NCBI GenBank assembly: GCA_031267715.1
Contig: JAIRYQ010000002.1
Coordinates: 496,001-560,000, forward strand
DNA: 64,000 nt
Reading direction: 5' to 3'
Source: Candidatus Endomicrobiellum glyptotermitis
GTDB taxonomy: Bacteria; Elusimicrobiota; Endomicrobiia; Endomicrobiales; Endomicrobiaceae
Position numbers and translations under genes: made by a program. Of the stretch, positions 38,924-48,231 are shown in pieces; within the stretch, counting starts at the first letter, position 1; every line of letters begins with the position of its first letter. The notes below the pieces were generated by a model that did not search any database, was not told where the DNA came from, and saw only the letters and a program-made list of their open reading frames with translations.

Positions 38924-39574
38924 TTAGCAGCAACCACCGTTAACTATTTCCAACGCATTGTTTTGCATTACGTCATAATAATAAATCGGCAATCCCGACT
39001 CTGATAAAACCCGAGCTATAAGTTTTTTCGTTAAAAGATCTCCCGGATTATGAGTATCGGTATCTAAAACAAGCTTAGCTTTTTTCTTAAGCGCAACTTC
39101 CGCAACTTCTTTGTTAGTAACCCCATGTCCCTTTCTTGTGGTAATTTCCACTTTAACATTATTCTTAGCGGCAGCCTCGGCTTCTTTTTCAGATAAATGC
39201 CCAGGATGAGCCAATATATCTACGTGAGCTTCAACAGCACACATATTCGTTCCAGGTGGCACAACCTCCGAAACAGTCTCACCGTGAACAACAATAACCT
39301 TGGCACCCAACCCCCTACACTCCTCCGCCACACACTTTATAAGATTTGGAGGAATATAAGTAAGCTCCGCTCCAGGCAAAACCAAAACACCATAACTCTC
39401 CGTTAATATTTTCGTAGCTTTGACTATGTTTGAAACAACAAACCCCATATTGGAATAGTCAACATGATCTGTAAGAGCGATCGCACTATAGCCGGCAATT
39501 TTAGCCCTGTAAACAAGCTCGAAAGGGCTTAAAACTCCATCCGAAAAGAAAGTATGCGTATGCAAATCTATCAT
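38924..39574 (-). CDS. PHP-domain phosphoesterase, histidinol-phosphatase-like
   Basis: About 216 residues; start chosen at ATG 39574 (MIDLHTHTFFSDG), since PHP proteins begin this way. Metal ligands are visible: DLHTHT, ALTDHVD, PGAELTYI, VVHGE, ILAHPGHLSE and DTDTHNPGDLL. Small stand-alone PHP proteins include histidinol phosphatases and other phosphoesterases; no his genes are nearby, so the substrate is open. Confidence 0.8.
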   Translation of the reverse strand: MIDLHTHTFFSDGVLSPFELVYRAKIAGYSAIALTDHVDYSNMGFVVSNIVKATKILTESYGVLVLPGAELTYIPPNLIKCVAEECRGLGAKVIVVHGETVSEVVPPGTNMCAVEAHVDILAHPGHLSEKEAEAAAKNNVKVEITTRKGHGVTNKEVAEVALKKKAKLVLDTDTHNPGDLLTKKLIARVLSESGLPIYYYDVMQNNALEIVNGGCC

Positions 39575-40177
39575 ATATAAACCTTCGCTCATCCTAACAA
39601 AAACCTTAACTAAAAGTCAACTTAAACCTTCTATATATACTCTACCCGCATGAGACGCACCAATATGAATATTTTTCTAATATTATTTTATTCTATCACA
39701 TAAGGCTAACGCCGAACTAATAACTTTTTACTATTTTTTAAAAGTCGCGCACTTATTCGTGGACTATTAACGTAAGAAGATTCACTACAGTTTCATTCTG
39801 CCTATATAGGTACCCATGTCTATTATCGCCCCAAAATTTTACATCCGAGATTTACCAGACATTTAACAACTTTTCGATTTTTTAAGCCTGTGATATCCCC
39901 GGCGACCTTCACTTTATATTATTTTTTTGTCATATCCTTCATTACATTTGTTACACAACTAAAAATACCAAGTTGAATTGACGAATAAAACCAGTTATCC
40001 TTCTCACACTCGTTCTCATAAATAACACACTCCCCCCCTTCACTATCAACAAACTTGGGATCACCGATAGAATTCATTTTCATTTATTGCTTACTGATAC
40101 CAACAAAAGACAAGCCCAATCAAAAATGGACAATCACGCCGCCCATATTAAATACTGCTCCTCAACACCTAGCAACC
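39575..40177. other. 600-bp spacer containing a likely yraN relic
   Basis: Mostly non-coding. The minus strand at about 39790-39905 reads GLKNRKVVKCLVNLGCKILG and, after stops and a frame change, RHGYLYRQNETVV. This resembles the start of YraN/UPF0102 (GxxGExxAxxYLxxxGYxILxRNxR..GEIDLI), which commonly follows rnhB as here. Treated as a probable relic only. Confidence 0.35.
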
Positions 40178-40795
40178 TCAAACCCGAGGCGAGAGGTAAC
40201 ATTTTACGCTCCGAAAAGTCATCCTGTGAATAGAGCATGCTCCGTATTTCTTTAAAATTTCTATGTGTTTTTTAGTTCCATACCCCTTATGTTTTTCAAA
40301 ATCATAAACAGGAAAAAGTTTGGAATATTCAAACATAATCCTATCTCTAGAAACCTTAGCAAGTATTGAGGCCGCGGCAACACTTGCACTCTTCGAATCT
40401 CCACCAACAACAGCCTTTTGATCACAAAACAAACCTGGCATTTTGCGATTTCCATCCACAAGACATAAATCAGGCTTTACTCCCAATTTAGCCACAGCAT
40501 AGCACATAGCGAGAAACGTCGCTTGTAAAATATTCACTTTGTCAATAATTCTATTATCTACAACTTCAACGGCATAAAACAGAGCTTTTCTCTTTATTAA
40601 TTCAAAAAGAATTTTTCTTTTTTTTTCTGATAACTGCTTTGAATCGTTCAAGTTAGGAATCAGCAAACCTCTAGGCAATACTGCCGCCGCCGCTGTTACT
40701 GGTCCCGCTAAAGATCCTCGTCCTGACTCATCAACTCCTGCAATTAAACCTACACTTTTATTGAGAAATTTTTTATCAAAAGAAAACAGATTCAT
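40178..40795 (-). CDS. rnhB: ribonuclease HII
   Basis: A 205-residue enzyme removing RNA, including single ribonucleotides, from DNA. Motif GVDESGRGSLAGPVTAAAAV carries the catalytic DE, with LCLVDGNRKMPG and AAASILAKVSRDRIM following; FEKHKGYGTKKHIEIL is the C-terminal signature. Follows rplS by 17 bp, the usual trmD-rplS-rnhB order. Confidence 0.95.
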   Translation of the reverse strand: MNLFSFDKKFLNKSVGLIAGVDESGRGSLAGPVTAAAAVLPRGLLIPNLNDSKQLSEKKRKILFELIKRKALFYAVEVVDNRIIDKVNILQATFLAMCYAVAKLGVKPDLCLVDGNRKMPGLFCDQKAVVGGDSKSASVAAASILAKVSRDRIMFEYSKLFPVYDFEKHKGYGTKKHIEILKKYGACSIHRMTFRSVKCYLSPRV

Positions 40796-40811
40796 TAGCT
40801 TCGCGTAAAAA

Positions 40812-41210
40812 TCAATTTGCAGTAGCTATAAAACTTTGAGAAGTAAATTTTTTTTCAGAACTCTTTTTTGAAGAATATTCAGATATTCTTGCCGCTTTTC
40901 CCGAAAGATTTCTCAAGTAGTAAAGTTTAGCTCTACGCACCTTACCGCGCTTTACAACCTCAATTTTACTTATACGCGGGGAGTGAATAGGAAATATTCG
41001 TTCAACTCCGACGCCAAAAGAAATCTTTCTCACCGTAAAAGTCTCAGAAAGCCCGCCACCTCTGATACGTATGACTGTGCCTTCAAAAATCTGCACCCTC
41101 TCGCCCCCAGATTCAATAACTTTAAAATATACCTTTATTTGATCGCCCGACTTAAAACTAACCCCTAAATCTCTTTTATACAACGCTTGCACCTGCTCTA
41201 ACAACGACAT
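40812..41210 (-). CDS. rplS: 50S ribosomal protein L19
   Basis: About 132 residues. Start chosen at ATG 41210 ([11 protein letters not shown]) behind AAAGGTGGT; the longer frame would add 30 hydrophobic residues not present in L19. Conserved stretches: [52 protein letters not shown] and [16 protein letters not shown]. Slightly long basic/serine C-terminal tail. Confidence 0.95.
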   Translation of the reverse strand: MSLLEQVQALYKRDLGVSFKSGDQIKVYFKVIESGGERVQIFEGTVIRIRGGGLSETFTVRKISFGVGVERIFPIHSPRISKIEVVKRGKVRRAKLYYLRNLSGKAARISEYSSKKSSEKKFTSQSFIATAN

Positions 41211-41336
41211 TTTATTACCACCACCTTTTATACAAAGTAAACGAAAAAAGAAAACCAGAAGGTACAAGAAAAGTAAGCCAAAAACAGCATTTTTACCCAT
41301 TTTTACAACGTAAAAACTGAAACCCCATCTCTCATC

Positions 41337-42044
41337 TTACTTTTTCAATAAGTCAGGACGGCGCTCTTTCGTTCTTCTATACGCTTCTTTCTCGCACCAT
41401 TCATAAATTTTTTTATGATTCCCAGATAGAAGAACTTCTGGAACTTTATGCCCCCTAAACACTGCAGGCCTTGTATAATGCGGACAATCTAGCAACCCCT
41501 TATAAAATGAATCATTTTCTATTGAATCCCTCTCCTTAACAACCCCGGGAAGCATTCTCACGACGACGTCAGTCAAAACCATTGCGGGAATCTCACCGCC
41601 TGTAAGAACATAGTCACCTATAGATATCTCTCCGTCTATATAATTCACAATGCGCTCATCAATACCTTCATAATGACCACATATAATAACCAAATGCTCA
41701 AGCTTCGCAAGATTTTTTATAATCTCGTTGTCAAGGGTTTTGCCCTGAGGAGACATATAGACAACATACGGCCTCCTATAAACACTACTTCCTTTGTAAA
41801 AGCTACTCTTTCCCCTGACCCCTACACTTCTCATAGCATAGTACAACGGTTCCGGTTTAATTACCATACCAACACCACCACCAAAAGGCCTGTCATCAAC
41901 TTTTTTATGTTTATCTTTAGAAAAAGACCTTATGTCAACAATGCCAATCTTAAGAATCTTTCCACGTGACGCTTTACTTATTAAACTTTCCGCAAAAGGT
42001 CCTTCAAACATTCTTGGGAATATAGTGAGAATATCAATCTTCAT
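41337..42044 (-). CDS. trmD: tRNA (guanine37-N1)-methyltransferase
   Basis: About 235 residues, SPOUT methyltransferase making m1G37, which prevents frameshifting. Start chosen at ATG 42044 (MKIDILTIFPRMF), overlapping the rimM stop by 11 bases. The SAM knot is intact: YMSPQGKTLDNEII, IICGHYEGIDERI and SIGDYVLTGGEIPAMVLTDVV, then LDCPHYTRP. Standard rpsP-khpA-rimM-trmD-rplS cluster. Confidence 0.95.
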   Translation of the reverse strand: MKIDILTIFPRMFEGPFAESLISKASRGKILKIGIVDIRSFSKDKHKKVDDRPFGGGVGMVIKPEPLYYAMRSVGVRGKSSFYKGSSVYRRPYVVYMSPQGKTLDNEIIKNLAKLEHLVIICGHYEGIDERIVNYIDGEISIGDYVLTGGEIPAMVLTDVVVRMLPGVVKERDSIENDSFYKGLLDCPHYTRPAVFRGHKVPEVLLSGNHKKIYEWCEKEAYRRTKERRPDLLKK

Positions 42045-42363
42045 ACACAACAAGGCACGTACCGTAATACTCAAGGATATCATTCACAGACTTTACGCGA
42101 CCATAATAAGCGTCTTCATATTCTCTTGGCAAAACAACAAAAATCTTTTTTCTTAATACATTTACCTCCCTTACTACACTCCTCAAAGCAGGAATTAAAA
42201 TTGCTTCATTGCAACGCCTTACAACCCATACATCGCTACTTCCAGCTAACATAATATCGGAAAGAACCCCTATCCGCTTCCCACTCTGATCAAAGATCTC
42301 AAATCCTACAACATCAGCAGCACTCGATATCTTCAGTTTTATATCGTCTCTTTTAGACTTCAT
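42034..42363 (-). CDS. rimM: truncated RimM: PRC-barrel half only
   Basis: Occupies the rimM position between khpA and trmD but has only 109 residues; RimM is normally 165-180. What is present is the C-terminal PRC-barrel (FEIFDQSGKRIGVLSDIM, WVVRRCNEAILIPALRSVVREV, then IFVVLPRE). The N-terminal RNA/S19-associated domain is missing and there is no room for it, because khpA ends nine bases upstream. RimM assists 30S head maturation by binding S19, mainly through the PRC-barrel side, so some function could persist. Confidence 0.75.
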   Translation of the reverse strand: MKSKRDDIKLKISSAADVVGFEIFDQSGKRIGVLSDIMLAGSSDVWVVRRCNEAILIPALRSVVREVNVLRKKIFVVLPREYEDAYYGRVKSVNDILEYYGTCLVVYED

Positions 42364-42371
42364 TTTATATT

Positions 42372-42602
42372 TTATTCTACAACTTCAACAGTTGCTCTTT
42401 TATCAAGTTTTGCAGAGGCCGAATTCACAATAATCCTTATTGCTTTTATAATTCTGCCCTCCTTGCCGATGATTTTCCCTTTATCTCCATCAGCGACTTT
42501 CAATTCCACAACAGCGGTTTTCTCGCCAACAACTTCTCTCACTTCTATTTTATCCGGATTATCAACCAAAGCCTTAGCAATCAAAAGCACCAATTCCTTC
42601 AT
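42372..42602 (-). CDS. khpA: KH-domain RNA-binding protein KhpA
   Basis: A 76-residue single KH domain with the GxxG loop in IIGKEGRIIKAIRIIVNSAS. KhpA (YlqC) typically partners with KhpB/Jag and binds RNA. Located between rpsP and rimM as in many bacteria. Confidence 0.92.
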   Translation of the reverse strand: MKELVLLIAKALVDNPDKIEVREVVGEKTAVVELKVADGDKGKIIGKEGRIIKAIRIIVNSASAKLDKRATVEVVE

Positions 42603-42645
42603 AAATAAGCCCCTCCGTAATCTCCGTGATTATACGCAAATCTAG

Positions 42646-42900
42646 TTATTTACAGTCTTCGTTTACTTGATTCTTTTTTATCAATACAGCAACTGTCCCA
42701 GAAGCTTTCGCTCCAGTCTTTAGCCAATATTTTACCCTTCCTGCATCAACGTTGAATTTATTATCTTCAGACATAGGGTCGTACTGACCAAGAACCTCAA
42801 TAGGCTTCCCATCTCTCTTTACTCTCCGATCGATAGCCACAACCCTATAATAAGGCCTCTTCGGTTTGCCTTTTCTTTGCAGCCGTAATCTCACCGTCAT
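42646..42900 (-). CDS. rpsP: 30S ribosomal protein S16
   Basis: 84 residues beginning MTVRLRLQRKGKPKRPYYRV, followed by GKPIEVLGQYDPMS and VKYWLKTGAKAS, all diagnostic of S16. Start taken at ATG 42900 rather than the adjacent GTG 42903. First gene of the rpsP-khpA-rimM-trmD-rplS-rnhB run; the usual upstream neighbour ffh is not present here. Confidence 0.95.
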   Translation of the reverse strand: MTVRLRLQRKGKPKRPYYRVVAIDRRVKRDGKPIEVLGQYDPMSEDNKFNVDAGRVKYWLKTGAKASGTVAVLIKKNQVNEDCK

Positions 42901-43763
42901 CACAAAATACCCCCATAAAACTCAAACACTCTTCACAGTCCATACAACCAATCCCTACATACAGCCTGAGATTGTAATAAATGCGTTCCTATTTGTCAAT
43001 ATTCACATATTCCACGAAACATAATTAAAACATGGTCCAGCAACATTTAACGAGAACCTGCATAAATTTATTTTATTATGAATTTTTGTTACAACGAACG
43101 ACCCTTTCTTCTGTTTTTACATTTATGATAAACATGATAAAAAATATGATAAAAAAATTTAATCTAGCAAAAAACCTAAACTCTTACTAACCCGCGCTGG
43201 GGGGGGGGATATCTTCTAAAATTAAAAATAACATTATTTCTCTACGGATCCGGACTGCCATCTACGCTAGAGTTTCAAAAATACCACTATGAAGAACAAG
43301 GTCTAAATTTTTTCAGCACATAAAATTATGATTACTTCAAATTCAGCCTACTGCATTTATTTTAAGTGAAAAAAAACAGACTAATTCTCTATATGTAGTA
43401 TAACATAGCACAGTACAGAACAGCATTACAGTAAATCCTTCTTGCTAAATTTTCCATTATCACACTTCTTACAAAAAAAACATCTACACACAGTCTTAAG
43501 AAAAATCACTGCGTATAAAAACGGTCCTGTCCTGTCACACGACAAAATCGTGAAAACAAGCCATAATACAATTTCCTACAAAATGACTTTATTTCTTCAG
43601 GCTCACCATGTATATCATCATGGGTTTTATCAGGGTTTTGCGCCGTAGATAGAAGGATACATAATCTTAAAACCTTCAAATTACTATGACCCTCCTCTCT
43701 TGCCCATTAAGCAGATAAAGCAATAACACTATCCCTCCAAACTATTATTTGAATAACTCAGAT
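42901..43763. other. eroded spacer with a 10-G tract
   Basis: Ten G at 43199-43208. Minus-strand segment near 43520-43660 is partly open (reads THDDIHGEPEEIKSFCRKL) but cannot be assigned. Otherwise nothing recognised. Confidence 0.35.
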
Positions 43764-44150
43764 TTATTGAGAAATACATCTTAGATTTATATAACACCCT
43801 ATCTCAATAGTATTACAAAAATCATACTGTTTTTCATGCTCGTTTTTATTTATGGAAAAGAATTTTTTAAGTTCTTTATAGTTAAAAAACTTCTTAACTT
43901 TTTTATAACTATTTTTCCATTTATTAAATTTGACATTATTAATATTTTTTATATCCATTACTTAATTTTAAAATTGCAATATAAGCAATAAGATCTTCCT
44001 TACTATCAAGTCTGTGACGTCAAAAATATTATGTTGTTCTGTACCAAATATTTTTTCAGCAAAAAATTTTCTTTAAGTATCTTTTTCATTAAACTCAAAC
44101 TTTATCATGTTCAACATTTTCAACAATCTCTCTTGCTACACACATTCGCA
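43764..44150 (-). pseudogene. unidentified decayed gene
   Basis: Gene-like minus-strand translation over ~125 codons: MIKFEFNEKDT, stop, RKFFAEKIFGTEQHNIFDVT, and, after another stop, a 64-codon frame (43958 to 43764) beginning MDIKNINNVKFNKWKNSYKK. The pieces follow one another as though from one protein with point disruptions. Lys/Asn/Phe-rich; family not recognised. Confidence 0.35.
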
Positions 44151-44427
44151 AACCTACAAGCCACCTCATTTAATGCATAAATCTCAGGTTTTTACGTTTT
44201 TTCGTATACTAAGACTTATAAAAACCATGGGCACTAAAAAATAACGAAAACAATATATATCTTTTAACACATCTCTGGCCTTCATTCTTTGATAAAATCT
44301 TATACGTTTGTAAAATTTACCAAGTCAAAAAAAAGTTTGAAAGAGTTTTTTAAGAAATCATAAAATATTTATAGAAAAAAGAAAATATGATGATTCAAAA
44401 ATTATACAACCTGATTAAAAAGATATG

Positions 44428-44514
44428 CGGAGAGAGAGGGATTCGAACCCCCGATAGAGTTTCCCCTATAACAGTTTTCAAGACTATCGCCTTAAACCAC
44501 TCGGCCATCTCTCC
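44428..44514 (-). tRNA. tRNA-Ser(UGA)
   Basis: Minus strand folds as a class II tRNA: acceptor GGAGAGA/TCTCTCC, D-arm with GAGTGGTTTAAGGC, anticodon loop CTTGAAA giving UGA, long variable arm, T-loop GGTTCGAATCC and discriminator G at 44428. CCA is not encoded. Reads UCN serine codons. Confidence 0.93.
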
Positions 44515-44945
44515 ATTACATTTGCAGATTTACACATACCAGGTTTTACAACATTACTATTCTTTATTAATCTTTAATCAAACTAAAAACAATAAATAAC
44601 ATTTAGCTATATTTTTAGAAACTAAATCCTATTCCACTTCAGGCGATAAACGCGATACGATACTATAAGAAACACTTTAAATTATGGCAGAATTTTATAA
44701 CACGTTAACACAGAAATCATAAAGACGAAAACGATCTATATCACATTTTGGACTTGGTGCTTCGGATCTTATTTCTGTCTTTAAAGCTATTATCAATTGA
44801 CATCAAAACAATAGCCACTTTGTTCCCGCAAAACCCAAAAAGTCCCTTTGAGCCCTCGCTTACTAATAACACATAACATAACAAAGCCTAACATAAAATA
44901 GATTCATACATAGTGATCTCTTGAATTTTCGCAGTATTTAATGAG

Positions 44946-46490
44946 TCAGTAAATACGTTTTGCACGTATACGAATTGCACTTTTTTTCATTATAAAGTAC
45001 TGTTCTATTGTTGAGATCACACTACTAGTAAGCCAATATATAACAAGACCTGACGGAAAAGACCAAAACATAAAAGTAAACACTGTAGGCATTATATACA
45101 TCATTTTTTTCTGTGTAGAATCTGAAGTGGCAGTCGTCATTCTTTGCTGAAAAAACATTCCTACACCCATTATCAAAGGAAGAAGATTAAAGTTAAAAGA
45201 ACCTATACGCATAAATTGATCTGCAGCGGACAGATCTTTTATCCAAAGAACCCAACCCTCGTTTCTTAACTCATAAACATTTCTTAGCATTGTAAAAAAC
45301 GCCCAAAAAATAGGAAGCTGCAAAAGCATAGGCAGGCATCCTCCCAAAGGATTAACTTTTTGCGACCTATACACATTCAACATTTCAGCTTGAAGTCTCT
45401 GCGGATTATCTTTGTATTTTAGTTGAATATCTTTTACTATAGGTTGAATATTTTTCATTGCCGCAGCAGATTTAAGACTCTTCAAGGTTAGCGGTAAAAC
45501 TAAAACTTGTATAAAAGCGGTAAGCATTATAATGGCCCAGCCGTAATTGTTAGTAAGCTTATGAAAAAATGCTAGAACTGAAAAGGCAGCTTTCCCCAAA
45601 AACCCAAAGAAACCAAAATCTACAGTTTTTTCAAGACCCAAATTGTAAGCTTTTAAATACCTATAAATTTTAGGCCCTAAATAGAAATTAATGGAATAAT
45701 CTTTTTTGTTGATGTCCTTAGGAACTATAGCCGTAAAAGTAAGAGAATAAGGATGTTTTTTATCTATTCTAGACGATATAATTTTATCAAAATCCGCAAA
45801 ATTTGTAGGCATAAACGCAGCCAGAAAATATTTATTATCCACAGCTACCCATTTGTACAAAGCAGCAGATTTAGATACGTTTTTAAATTTTTCGATTTTT
45901 TTTGGGATCGCTGCGGTAGAAGCTGAAATCTTCGTCAATAAAATATTTTCCTTCATCTCATTAGCATCGGCACCGAGACCAGGACCCCATTTAAAAACTA
46001 TCTCATGGAAATACGTCTCAGGAGTCTTCTCTATAGAAATACTTAAATTGTGCATATAAAAGTCAGAAAAGCTATATGTTTTTGTGATTTTCCACCCATC
46101 CACAGAAATATATTCAAAAACCACTTTTTTATTAGATTTTGAAACTATTTTATAAATTTCGTCTGGAAAATTCGCCATAACAGGTGCGGATTCTGGAAAT
46201 ACCAAGTCTATCACTTGTCCGTTTTTTTCTTTAATAGACCAACTCATAATTGCAGCACCTTTATTTGTCAAAACCGCCTTATATTTCTCAGTATCAATGC
46301 TTACATTTTCTTCTATACATTTATCAACATTTTTAACTTCAAGTACACCACTGTTTGAGACAGCAGTATCACTTTGAGTTTTCATCGCCTGTTCGGGAAG
46401 ATGCTGATGATAACGTGGAGCAATAAGAAAATACCAGCTTAAAACCGTAAAAAGCGACAAAACTATGAACAAAATAGAATTTCTTTGCAT
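44946..46490 (-). CDS. yidC: membrane protein insertase YidC/OxaA
   Basis: A 514-residue Gram-negative-type YidC: N-terminal helix (SILFIVLSLFTVLSWYFL), a large periplasmic beta domain (~60-290) and the conserved five-helix insertase core (~310-505) with YGWAIIMLTAFIQVLVLPLT, the QKVNPLGGCLPMLLQLPIFW motif and the hydrophilic-groove region. C-terminus RIRAKR is basic. Works with Sec or alone to insert membrane proteins. Last gene of the rpmH-rnpA-yidD-yidC cluster. Confidence 0.95.
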   Translation of the reverse strand: MQRNSILFIVLSLFTVLSWYFLIAPRYHQHLPEQAMKTQSDTAVSNSGVLEVKNVDKCIEENVSIDTEKYKAVLTNKGAAIMSWSIKEKNGQVIDLVFPESAPVMANFPDEIYKIVSKSNKKVVFEYISVDGWKITKTYSFSDFYMHNLSISIEKTPETYFHEIVFKWGPGLGADANEMKENILLTKISASTAAIPKKIEKFKNVSKSAALYKWVAVDNKYFLAAFMPTNFADFDKIISSRIDKKHPYSLTFTAIVPKDINKKDYSINFYLGPKIYRYLKAYNLGLEKTVDFGFFGFLGKAAFSVLAFFHKLTNNYGWAIIMLTAFIQVLVLPLTLKSLKSAAAMKNIQPIVKDIQLKYKDNPQRLQAEMLNVYRSQKVNPLGGCLPMLLQLPIFWAFFTMLRNVYELRNEGWVLWIKDLSAADQFMRIGSFNFNLLPLIMGVGMFFQQRMTTATSDSTQKKMMYIMPTVFTFMFWSFPSGLVIYWLTSSVISTIEQYFIMKKSAIRIRAKRIY

Positions 46491-46507
46491 TTAGCTTCCC
46501 TATGACA

Positions 46508-46735
46508 TTAATTTTTTTTCTCGGGTAAAGGAATAACGGGGTCAAAGCCAGCCTTACAAAACGGATTACAACGGATAATCCTTTTAAAAGCCAAAAATAA
46601 ACCTTTAAAAAGACCATAAATCTCTATCGCTTGATAGGCATAGGTGGAACAGCTAGGTAGGAAACGACATCTATACGGAGCTAGTCTAGACACAAACTTA
46701 TAGCATTTGATCAAAAAAAGCGCCGCTGTTTTCAC
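46508..46735 (-). CDS. yidD: membrane protein insertion efficiency factor YidD
   Basis: A 75-residue protein starting at GTG 46735 behind GGAG. Family signature: [20 protein letters not shown] then [15 protein letters not shown] and [24 protein letters not shown]-like GFDPVIP. An amphipathic inner-membrane protein aiding YidC substrates. Starts three bases after the rnpA stop. Confidence 0.95.
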   Translation of the reverse strand: [75 protein letters not shown]

Positions 46736-46738
46736 ATA

Positions 46739-47113
46739 CTACTCCGGACCTATGCAAAACCCGGAATCTTTAAGCAAGCCCAAAACATTTCTTTTTAGAC
46801 TACTATAATCCAACAATGCAGTTACCACTTTAGAAACAAAAACCAAATCCAACCCCGGCTTCAGAAAGTGCCTATTAAGTCTAAAAATTTCCCTCAATCT
46901 TCTTTTTGTTCTGTTTCTTACCACCGCCTTTCCTACTCTTCTTGGTGTAACAAGTCCTAGCCTTATCGTGGTAAGCTCATCATTCCTTTTATAAACTAAA
47001 ATTTTTATACTTTTATTTTCAAGTTTCAAACCGTTTTTAAAAACTCTATCAAAATCTTCTTGTATATGCAGTCTCTCAAAATACGTGAAAGAAAACCTTT
47101 TTCTCGATAATAT
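46739..47113 (-). CDS. rnpA: ribonuclease P protein component, non-canonical start
   Basis: The 124-codon frame aligns over full length with RnpA: LSRKRFSFTYFERLHIQEDF at the N-terminus, then LGLVTPRRVGKAVVRNRTKR (RNR motif) and LVFVSKVV. Family members begin M-L-S-K-K-R-F; here the codon in the Met position is ATA (47111-47113), and an in-frame TAG lies five codons before it (47126-47128). No ATG, GTG or TTG exists before a TTG at 47029, which would remove about 28 residues including the substrate-binding RKRF strand. Either ATA is used as start or the gene has lost its start. Between rpmH and yidD. Confidence 0.85.
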   Translation of the reverse strand: MLSRKRFSFTYFERLHIQEDFDRVFKNGLKLENKSIKILVYKRNDELTTIRLGLVTPRRVGKAVVRNRTKRRLREIFRLNRHFLKPGLDLVFVSKVVTALLDYSSLKRNVLGLLKDSGFCIGPE

Positions 47114-47175
47114 TTTTTTTATAAACTACCAGCCTCACAACGATCTTCGCACATCCTTACCTAAATAAACTAACC

Positions 47176-47310
47176 CTATGCACTTATAACCTTACGACCT
47201 TTTCTTCTACGCGCGCTTAAAATTTTTCTACCACTAGCCGTTGCCATTCTAGCCATGAAACCTATCTTTTTTTTTCTTCTATCCTTATTCGGCTGAAATG
47301 TTCTTTTCAT
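47176..47310 (-). CDS. rpmH: 50S ribosomal protein L34
   Basis: 44 residues: [20 protein letters not shown], ending [11 protein letters not shown]. All conserved L34 positions (KRTxQP, GFxxRM, GRxxLxxRRxKGR) are present. ATG 47310 with AAAAGGA upstream. First gene of rpmH-rnpA-yidD-yidC, which in most bacteria lies beside dnaA and the origin; dnaA is not found here. Confidence 0.95.
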   Translation of the reverse strand: MKRTFQPNKDRRKKKIGFMARMATASGRKILSARRRKGRKVISA

Positions 47311-47357
47311 TTATACAATATCCTTTTACCACTACCGCGTTTTATATCACACACCGC

Positions 47358-47386
47358 ATTCTACTAAAATCTCGATTTGGTGTCAA
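47358..47386 (-). promoter_or_regulatory. sigma-70-type promoter of rpmH
   Basis: On the minus strand TTGACA (47386-47381) and TAGAAT (47363-47358) are separated by exactly 17 bases. A perfect -35 and a 5/6 -10 about 45 bases upstream of the rpmH start; this is the clearest consensus promoter in the window. Confidence 0.8.
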
Positions 47387-47604
47387 AGTAGTTGTCTCTA
47401 TAAATTAAAACAATTGTACATCATAAATGAAGGAAATTAATTTTATTAAGTACATCACACTTATTTGTTTGTACAATTTTTCAGATTTTTCTCTCAGTGC
47501 TAGCAAGTCACTGTATAACTTTCATTGTTTTTCATGATATTTACTTCGTGTTTCAAAGCTATTTATCGTCTTCTATTTTTACATGAATATAGACGAACAA
47601 TGGC

Positions 47605-47638
47605 ATATAATATAAACCATTTATGGTTTATATTATAT
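47605..47638. repeat. 34-bp near-perfect palindrome
   Basis: Two 16-base arms (ATATAATATAAACCAT and ATGGTTTATATTATAT) separated by TT. On the plus strand it is followed by TTTTAA, so it could act as a terminator for plus-strand transcription, or as a protein-binding or cruciform site. It lies about 220 bp upstream of the rpmH promoter in an otherwise structureless spacer. Confidence 0.85.
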
Positions 47639-47920
47639 TTTAACTACTCTGTGATATTCAAAAATTGCTTTTTACTTTAATTTAAACAAGGGTTATATCC
47701 TTACGACTAATAACAAATTGATTTTTCCAGCTTTAAGAGTTAAAAGGCACGCGAAAACTTCTATATATAATCTTTTTGTTTCTGTTTAACAAATAATTTC
47801 ACACCGTTAATATCTAAAATACATGGAATTTTAATGTTGCGTCAATACGAAAATGGAATACAAATTTCTAAGTACCTCTATTTTAACACCAATGATTGAT
47901 TTAAAGGAGAAATTACAATC

Positions 47921-48016
47921 ATGAGCTCTCTCTATAGTTTCAACAGAGATTCATTTTTATTAAGATGGATGGAGCTGATTTTTTTTATCACTGCTGGGTT
48001 CAGTTATATGGTTTGA
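47921..48016 (+). other. short frame with a good ribosome site
   Basis: ATG 47921 is preceded by AAAGGAG at 11 bases and opens 31 codons (MSSLYSFNRDSF...), ending at TGA 48014. Shortly after, another frame remains open for a while (YGLSGAYDCFIT), so this may be the start of a decayed plus-strand gene. No family recognised. Confidence 0.25.
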
Positions 48017-48231
48017 GTGGAGCATATGATTGTTTCATTACCGTGTAGGAGAACTCGGAGAAGCAGCCTTTCTTGCGTAATCATTTAAAATAAGTGCTAA
48101 AGGATCTAACTTCGACGGGTATCGGGCCAACAACAAGTTATCAAAAATCCCTAAATACCCCCTATAAAAGCAAGGAACAGTAAAATTTGACGTTTATATT
48201 CATACATTTTCTTCTCTCATAAAAGAAATCT

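Noticed and set aside
44387-44599. 70-codon plus-strand frame
   Set aside because: It runs through the tRNA-Ser(UGA) gene on the other strand.
47311-48231. dnaA or its remnant next to rpmH
   Set aside because: dnaA is often upstream of rpmH, so I searched both strands for its Walker A and helix-turn-helix stretches; none could be read.
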